The notes under the pieces are model-generated. The model worked only from the letters and a program-made list of their open reading frames with translations, did no database searches and had not been told where the DNA came from. 64,000 nt of DNA from Limosilactobacillus fermentum (GTDB lineage: Bacteria; Bacillota; Bacilli; Lactobacillales; Lactobacillaceae). Of the stretch, positions 59,229 through 64,000 are shown in pieces. A program made the position numbers and the translations under genes. Each line of letters begins with the position of its first letter. Within the stretch, counting starts at the first letter, position 1. The stretch spans positions 1 through 64,000 of the forward strand of contig NZ_CP040910.1 in NCBI RefSeq assembly GCF_013394085.1. The letters run 5' to 3'.

Positions 59229-59384
59229 TGTTTTGCACCTCCTTAGCAGCTGATTTTTTTAGTTTCTTTATTAAAACGTCCGTTTAAAAAGAGTCCTCTC
59301 TTCAAACATACTTTTGAAGTATAGCATACTTTTGGGAGGGAAGGAACCGCCAAGTCGGCGAAAAAAATAAATTCCCCTTGACAG

Positions 59385-59674
59385 TTTTCCACAAATAATC
59401 CACAGCGTTGTGTATTTCTTTTTGCGGCGTCGACTTATCCACCGCCTTATCCAAGGGCTTTTGACTTATCCCACCCCGGTGGGTAAAGTTATCCACAAGC
59501 CGGTGGATAACTTTTGAAAACGCGGTCAGATCGGCGTTTGGAGCGGTGGATATCCCCACTAAGCTGTGGATAAATAGAATTAAGCCCCAGTTTTTCCACC
59601 TTTCCACACCCCTGGGGATAATTTCCACACACCGTTGTTTATAACTGGCTTTAAATTTTTCCACCTGTGGAAAA
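59385..59674. other. oriC: oriC, DnaA-box cluster upstream of dnaA
   Basis: The 518-bp gap between rpmH and dnaA holds many DnaA boxes. Perfect TTATCCACA occurs at 59489-59497 (plus) and 59565-59573 (minus). One-mismatch forms are at 59385 (TTTTCCACA), 59396 (TAATCCACA), 59435 (TTATCCACC), 59502 and 59545 (minus), 59621 (ATTTCCACA) and 59666 (minus, TGTGGAAAA). The last overlaps the dnaA promoter. No real gene is present. Confidence 0.93.
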
Positions 59675-59696
59675 CTCCGGCCAGGAATGATAAAAT
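59668..59696 (+). promoter_or_regulatory. dnaA promoter
   Basis: TGGAAA (59668-59673), 17 bp, TAAAAT (59691-59696). The -35 lies inside a DnaA box, consistent with autorepression. Confidence 0.55.
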
Positions 59697-59746
59697 ATCG
59701 GTTGTAAATTTTTTCTAATGCATTCAGACGTAGAGGAGGAATCATT

Positions 59747-61063
59747 TTGACTGAGCTCGATTCTCTTTGGGAAGCGATCCAAAATTCATTCCGTAAGTCT
59801 AAGGGCGATACGACTTACAAAAACTTAATTGCTCCGGCAAAACCCCTCGACTTCGCTAACGGCAGGCTTCGCATCCAGCTGCCCTCCCAGTACCACCGCG
59901 ACTTTTGGGAGCAGCTGACCGACCAGGTCGTCGAAATCGTCTACCAACGCACCGGCCAAGAAATTCGCCCGGACTACGTGTTGGCAACCGATCCGACCCC
60001 CCTGGCCCAAACGCCGCCCCGGCCACAGTCGACCTTTAAAGAGGAAACGCCCCTCAACCCGGAGTACACCTTCCAAACCTTCATTGAAGGACGTAGCAAC
60101 ATGATGGCCTACGCTTCAGCCTTTGCGGCTTCCGAGTCCCCGGGTGACCAGTACAACCCGCTCCTGATTTACGGGGGCGTCGGCCTAGGCAAGACCCACT
60201 TGATGCAAGCCATCGCTAACAACATGAAGTTTCACAACCCTAGCGTACGGATCAAGTACGTAACCAGCGAAAACTTCATGAACGACTTCGTTAACTCGAT
60301 TAAATCCGGGACCCAAGAGGAGTTCCGCCGCGAATACCGCGACCTCGACGCCCTCTTGGTCGACGATATTCAGTTCTTCGCCTCCAAGGGGGAGACGCAA
60401 ACCGAATTTTTCAATACCTTTAACGTCTTATACGACAACAAAAAGCAGATTGTCCTGACCTCCGATAAGGATCCCCGCGAAATCCCCAACCTGACGGCAC
60501 GGTTGGTCTCCCGCTTCATGTGGGGGGTCCCGGTCGAAATTACCTCGCCGGCACTGGAAACCCGGATTGCGATTTTAAAGTCCAAGGCTGAAGAAGAGCA
60601 CCTCGACGTGCCAAACGACGTCTTAAACTTCGTTGCCCAACGCATCAACACCAACGTCCGCGAATTAGAAGGGGCCCTGATGAGAATCCGGGTCTTTTCC
60701 GAACTCCACCAGCAACCGATTACCCTCAAACTGGCTACCGAGGCCCTGCAGGGAATGGTTGCCAACACCGAAACGACGGTCACCATTGACCTAATTCAAA
60801 AGCGTGTCGCCACCTATTACAACATTAACCAATCCGACATTACCGGCAAAAAGCGGACCAAAAACATCGTCGTTCCCCGCCAGATTGCCATGTACCTGTC
60901 CCGGGAGTTAACCGATAATTCCCTACCAAAGATCGGTAAAGAATTCGGCGGCAAGGACCACACCACCGTACTGCACGCCATCGATAAGATCGAAAGGCAG
61001 GTTCAAGAAGACGCCCGCCTGCAGGGGGACTTGGTTAAGCTCAAAAACGACCTGCAAGCCTAG
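59747..61063 (+). CDS. dnaA: Chromosomal replication initiator DnaA
   Basis: 438 residues: N-terminal DnaB-interaction domain, short linker, AAA+ domain with Walker A GGVGLGKT (143-150) and Walker [10 protein letters not shown], and C-terminal DNA-binding domain with the [12 protein letters not shown] signature. TTG 59747 is the start, with AGAGGAGGAATCATT upstream. Confidence 0.98.
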   Translation: MTELDSLWEAIQNSFRKSKGDTTYKNLIAPAKPLDFANGRLRIQLPSQYHRDFWEQLTDQVVEIVYQRTGQEIRPDYVLATDPTPLAQTPPRPQSTFKEETPLNPEYTFQTFIEGRSNMMAYASAFAASESPGDQYNPLLIYGGVGLGKTHLMQAIANNMKFHNPSVRIKYVTSENFMNDFVNSIKSGTQEEFRREYRDLDALLVDDIQFFASKGETQTEFFNTFNVLYDNKKQIVLTSDKDPREIPNLTARLVSRFMWGVPVEITSPALETRIAILKSKAEEEHLDVPNDVLNFVAQRINTNVRELEGALMRIRVFSELHQQPITLKLATEALQGMVANTETTVTIDLIQKRVATYYNINQSDITGKKRTKNIVVPRQIAMYLSRELTDNSLPKIGKEFGGKDHTTVLHAIDKIERQVQEDARLQGDLVKLKNDLQA

Positions 61064-61103
61064 TTGGGGAAAACTTGGTCTTATGCCCAGAATTATCCCC
61101 AAT

Positions 61104-61211
61104 TTATCCACAGGTGGAAAACTTGTTTTTGATCGGACCTACCGACTTTTCCACAGCATCCACAGGTCCTACTACCACTACTAACTATTTTTATTAATTT
61201 AAATTAACTAT
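61104..61211. other. oriC: oriC, unwinding part between dnaA and dnaN
   Basis: DnaA boxes TTATCCACA (61104-61112), TTTTCCACA (61147-61155) and GCATCCACA (61156-61164) are followed after four bases by CTA CTA CCA CTA CTA (61169-61183). That is a DnaA-trio array, since the other strand reads 3'-GAT-5' repeats. An AT-only-rich stretch to 61211 follows. This matches the basal unwinding system described in Bacillus subtilis. Confidence 0.85.
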
Positions 61212-61227
61212 CAGGGAGGACTCCTTC

Positions 61228-62367
61228 ATGAAATTCACCATTAACCGAGCTGCCTTTATCGGCCAACTCAACAACGTCTTACGGGCGGTTTCTTCCAAGT
61301 CAACGATTCCGATTTTGACGGGCTTAAAGCTGGTCGTCGACAACAATGAGGTCGTATTAACCGGGAGTGACGCCGACATTAGCATTGAAACCACGCTAAG
61401 TGGCGCAGACGGTCAGTACCAATTGACGGTAGAAGAACCAGGCGCCATTGTGTTGCCCGCCCGTTTCTTCAGCGACATCGTCAAGAAGTTACCGGATCAA
61501 CAAGTAACAATTGCTGTTACAGATGGTTTTCAAGCCCAGATTATGTCCGGAACGGCGGAGTTCGTCATTAATGGTCAAGACGCCAATAACTACCCGCACC
61601 TGCCGGAAATTGAAACGGCTGCTAGCTTTGAAGTAGCGGCGGACCTATTTGCCGACGTAATTCGCCAAACCCAAATCGCCGTTTCTCACCAGGAAAGCCG
61701 GCCAATTTTAACCGGGATCCACGTTTCTTTAGCTGATGGGATTTTAACGGCCGTGGCCACGGATAGCCACCGCCTTTCCCAGCGCAAGGTTCGCTTGGAA
61801 AATGTTGGGGAGCGTCAAGTTGACGTGGTCATCCCCGGCACGTCTTTGACGGAACTATCGCGGATGATTGGTGACGTTAAGGATCCGGTTAAGATCCAAG
61901 TGACGGACAACCAGGCCCTCTTTGTCTTTGGTAACACCCGCTTTTACTCCCGCCTGTTGGAGGGGAACTACCCGGACACGTCGCGCCTAATTCCGGACAC
62001 GTCTGAAACGACGGTGGAACTGGATGCCAGTGCCTTTTTGGCGGCGATTGAACGGGCGTCGTTGCTTTCCCACCAGAGTAGAAACAACGTCGTTAAGTTG
62101 ACGGTCGACCCGCAAGCGGGCCTGGCCAAGGTATCTGGTAACTCGGCCGACATCGGGAACGTGGAAGAAAACATCGCGACGGACCGGATGGAAGGAAGCG
62201 ACTTGGAAATTTCCTTTAACCCCGACTTTATGGGTGACGCCCTGAAGTCCTTTGGTCAGGCTAAGATTATCCTGTCCTTTACGACGGCGTTGCGGCCTTT
62301 CACCCTGGTGCCAACGGAAGATTCCGATCAATTCGTCCAACTGATTACGCCAGTGCGGACTTACTAA
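61228..62367 (+). CDS. dnaN: DNA polymerase III beta subunit (sliding clamp)
   Basis: 379 residues, three repeats of the clamp fold, C-terminal LITPVRTY typical of clamps. CAGGGAGGACTCCTTC precedes the ATG. Tethers polymerases and repair factors to DNA. Followed by an intrinsic terminator. Confidence 0.98.
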   Translation: MKFTINRAAFIGQLNNVLRAVSSKSTIPILTGLKLVVDNNEVVLTGSDADISIETTLSGADGQYQLTVEEPGAIVLPARFFSDIVKKLPDQQVTIAVTDGFQAQIMSGTAEFVINGQDANNYPHLPEIETAASFEVAADLFADVIRQTQIAVSHQESRPILTGIHVSLADGILTAVATDSHRLSQRKVRLENVGERQVDVVIPGTSLTELSRMIGDVKDPVKIQVTDNQALFVFGNTRFYSRLLEGNYPDTSRLIPDTSETTVELDASAFLAAIERASLLSHQSRNNVVKLTVDPQAGLAKVSGNSADIGNVEENIATDRMEGSDLEISFNPDFMGDALKSFGQAKIILSFTTALRPFTLVPTEDSDQFVQLITPVRTY

Positions 62368-62388
62368 ACTTAAATAACAAAGCTTGTG

Positions 62389-62418
62389 AAACGGTCGGCG
62401 AGTTTGCCGGCCGTTTTT
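62389..62418 (+). terminator. Terminator after dnaN
   Basis: ACGGTCGGC pairs with GCCGGCCGT (one G-U) and is followed by TTTTT. Confidence 0.8.
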
Positions 62419-62438
62419 GTAATTAAAATTAAATATGG

Positions 62439-62510
62439 GCGTTTAAACGCGATTTGAGGGCAAAAGGTGATTTTTGCCCTCAAGGGGTCAAAAAAGCTCA
62501 GAACGGCTCT
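62439..62510. promoter_or_regulatory. Palindrome and hairpin cluster between dnaN and yaaA
   Basis: The perfect palindrome GCGTTTAAACGC (62439-62450) is followed by a 12-bp hairpin TTGAGGGCAAAA / TTTTGCCCTCAA (62454-62483) and TCAGA/TCTGA. The 11-mer TCAAAAAAGCT recurs at 62488 and 62538. All lie upstream of the yaaA promoter, so they may be an operator or the end of another transcript. Confidence 0.45.
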
Positions 62511-62524
62511 GAAGGGGGGAAGAT

Positions 62525-62553
62525 TTGTTTTTACCCCTCAAAAAAGCTATAAT
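62525..62553 (+). promoter_or_regulatory. Promoter of yaaA-recF-gyrB
   Basis: TTGTTT (62525-62530), 17 bp, TATAAT (62548-62553). Confidence 0.75.
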
Positions 62554-62588
62554 TGTACTATCAAATAAAGTAGGTGACGTGTGAACAA

Positions 62589-62807
62589 ATGGAAAAAGAA
62601 GTCAAAATTGACGCACCCTTCATTACCCTAGGTCAGCTTCTAAAAGAAGAGGGCATCATCCCAACTGGGGGCGCTGCTAAGTGGTTCTTAAAGGAGCACG
62701 AAGTCAAGGTAAATGGGGAGTTAGATGATCGCCGGGGGAAGAAACTTTACCCCGGCGATCACATTGATGTCGTCGGAATCGAGCAAGTTGTTATCGCGAC
62801 CAACTAG
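62589..62807 (+). CDS. yaaA: S4-domain RNA-binding protein YaaA
   Basis: 72-residue S4 domain (FITLGQLLKEEGIIPTGGAAKWFL, VKVNGELDDRRGKKLYPGD). Usual partner upstream of recF in Firmicutes; may bind structured RNA or ribosome intermediates. ATG 62589 is used with GTAGGTG upstream; GTG 62574 lies within that site. Confidence 0.9.
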   Translation: MEKEVKIDAPFITLGQLLKEEGIIPTGGAAKWFLKEHEVKVNGELDDRRGKKLYPGDHIDVVGIEQVVIATN

Positions 62808-62816
62808 GAGCAGCCG

Positions 62817-63938
62817 ATGATTCTCCAGGAGCTTCAGTTAAGTCATTACCGTAACTATGAGGAACTGGCGGTGACCTTTGCGCCGGGGATCAACGTCTTA
62901 ATTGGAGAAAACGCCCAGGGGAAAACCAACCTGCTGGAGGCCATCTACCTGTTGGCCTTCACCAAGAGTCACCGGACGGCCAAGGACCGGGAGTTAATTG
63001 GCTGGCACCAAAAGCTGGCCCGGGTTAGCGGCGTGGTTGAGCGAGCGAGCGGCCGCCTTCCCTTAGAGGTGCAAATCTCCACCAGTGGCAAGCGGGTAAA
63101 GGTCAACCACCTCTTTCAAAAGCGGCTTTCCACTTACGTTGGGAACCTCAACGTAGTTTTGTTTGCCCCCGAAGATCTTGCCCTAGTTAAGGGGGCACCG
63201 GTGAACCGGCGCCAGTTTATGGACATGGAATTTGGCCAGATGAGTAGCAAGTACTTGTACAACGTCAGCCGCTTCAACCAGCAGCTCGCCCAACGTAACG
63301 CCTACTTGCGCCAGTTCAAGTATGGCCAACAAAGTGATCGGATTTTACTCGGGGTGATCACGGATCAACTCGCTTCGGTGGGGGGCGAAGTAGTGGTGGC
63401 TCGCCAACAGTTAGTCAAGCGGTTGGGAAAGTGGGCGGCTGAATTACACCACCACATTTCCAAGCAAAAAGAAGAGCTGAGCTTACAGTACGTTAGCCAA
63501 GTTGAAGTGGACGATCAAACGACCGAAGAGGAAGCGGTCGCCCAACTGCGCCGCCTCTATTCAGAAAACGAGGAGCGAGAAATCGAGCACGGGACCAGCC
63601 TGATTGGCCCGCAGCGCGATGACATCCACTTCATCGTCAACGGTCAAAACGTGCAACGCTTCGGTTCCCAAGGCCAACAGCGGACCACCGCTTTGGCCGT
63701 TAAATTAGCCGAGATTGACCTGATGAAAGAGCAGACCGGTGAATACCCCCTGCTCTTGTTAGACGACGTCTTGTCCGAGTTAGATGACGACCGGCAAACC
63801 CACTTACTGACGGCGATTCAAGATAAGGTGCAAACCTTTATCACCACTACTAGTTTGAGTGGGGTGGCTCGGCAACTAATTCACCACCCAACCATCTTCA
63901 CGATTCAAAGTGGCACACTCACAAAGGAGGAAGACTAG
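62817..63938 (+). CDS. recF: DNA replication and repair protein RecF
   Basis: 373-residue SMC-like ATPase loading RecA at gaps. Walker A GENAQGKT (30-37), signature GPQRDDIHF, and Walker B LLLLDDVLSELDDDR. Starts nine bases after yaaA with GGAGCAGCCG and overlaps the gyrB start (TAGTG). Confidence 0.97.
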   Translation: MILQELQLSHYRNYEELAVTFAPGINVLIGENAQGKTNLLEAIYLLAFTKSHRTAKDRELIGWHQKLARVSGVVERASGRLPLEVQISTSGKRVKVNHLFQKRLSTYVGNLNVVLFAPEDLALVKGAPVNRRQFMDMEFGQMSSKYLYNVSRFNQQLAQRNAYLRQFKYGQQSDRILLGVITDQLASVGGEVVVARQQLVKRLGKWAAELHHHISKQKEELSLQYVSQVEVDDQTTEEEAVAQLRRLYSENEEREIEHGTSLIGPQRDDIHFIVNGQNVQRFGSQGQQRTTALAVKLAEIDLMKEQTGEYPLLLLDDVLSELDDDRQTHLLTAIQDKVQTFITTTSLSGVARQLIHHPTIFTIQSGTLTKEED

Positions 63939-64000
63939 TGACCCAACAAGAAGAACAAGCACGTAAAGCGGAACTAGCTAGCGAATACGACGCCAGCCAG
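63938..64000 (+). CDS. gyrB: DNA gyrase subunit B, N-terminal fragment (runs off the window)
   Basis: The GTG at 63938 overlaps the recF stop, with AAAGGAGGAAGACTA upstream. The visible 21 residues end in ELASEYDASQ, the conserved opening of GyrB before its ATPase domain. Gene order recF-gyrB supports the call. Confidence 0.93.
   Translation, partial: MTQQEEQARKAELASEYDASQ

Noticed and set aside
59302-59745. 147-codon open frame on the minus strand in the origin region
   Set aside because: It runs through the DnaA-box cluster and the dnaA promoter, has no sensible ribosome site and shows no protein family; it is a chance frame in oriC.

Overview
The window looks like a chromosome segment from a Limosilactobacillus (Lactobacillus) fermentum-like heterofermentative lactic acid bacterium. 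The coding DNA is GC-rich with GC-ending codons, and Shine-Dalgarno sites are strong. The gene set is typical: a LacS/alpha-galactosidase/Leloir block, a mannitol 2-dehydrogenase, a BspA/CyuC-like cystine ABC system and a KxYKxGKxW autolysin. The right end is the replication origin in standard Firmicute order (mnmG-mnmE-jag-yidC-rnpA-rpmH < oriC > dnaA-dnaN-yaaA-recF-gyrB). The species name is inferred from recognised protein families, not from a search.

Layout. 1-8.5 kb: alpha-galactoside and galactose use (lacS-type permease with an EIIA tail, GH36 alpha-galactosidase, a LacI-type regulator, galT, galK). 8.5-11 kb: a short operon of an SGNH hydrolase, a tyrosine phosphatase, a PEBP protein and a small unknown protein. 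11-14 kb: amino-acid (probably cystine) ABC transporter. 14-20.5 kb: hydroxyacid dehydrogenase, Gre factor, PnuC, macro-domain protein, M13 peptidase and purine permease. 20.5-24 kb: alkyladenine glycosylase followed by a MoxR-AAA/VWA pair and a small protein. 24-32 kb: small redox and repair genes, nnrE, efp, a second LacI regulator, a large LysM autolysin and an ArsR repressor. 32.2-34.25 kb: an apparently intact, AT-richer IS200/IS605 element (tnpA, tnpB, likely omega RNA). 34-40 kb: argR, a TetR-controlled MacB-type ABC exporter, mannitol dehydrogenase and a manganese transporter. 40-45 kb: an exported Ser/Gly-rich protein, a T-box controlled threonyl-tRNA synthetase, and a membrane-anchored nuclease with its partner. 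45-53 kb: signal peptidase, two tandem MurE-type ligases with asparagine synthetase, lysine permease and MscL. 53-64 kb: the origin region.

How the parts work together. The sugar block imports melibiose/raffinose-type sugars, hydrolyses them and feeds galactose to GalK and GalT. A 13-bp palindrome and a cre-like site at the galK promoter suggest control by the local LacI protein and by CcpA. MntH, mannitol dehydrogenase and NnrE fit a Mn-dependent, heterofermentative redox economy. The asnB-murE-murE cluster probably serves peptidoglycan stem-peptide or cross-bridge chemistry.

Most notable observations: (i) a family of about 110-bp palindromic repeats sitting in sense orientation just behind stop codons; (ii) a threonyl-tRNA synthetase with a shortened N-terminus and all four editing-site metal/catalytic residues replaced; (iii) two adjacent MurE paralogs with different amino-acid selectivity motifs; (iv) a complete TnpA/TnpB element whose guide would be readable from the flank; (v) several palindromic operators placed exactly on promoters. 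No tRNA, rRNA, CRISPR array or prophage was seen.
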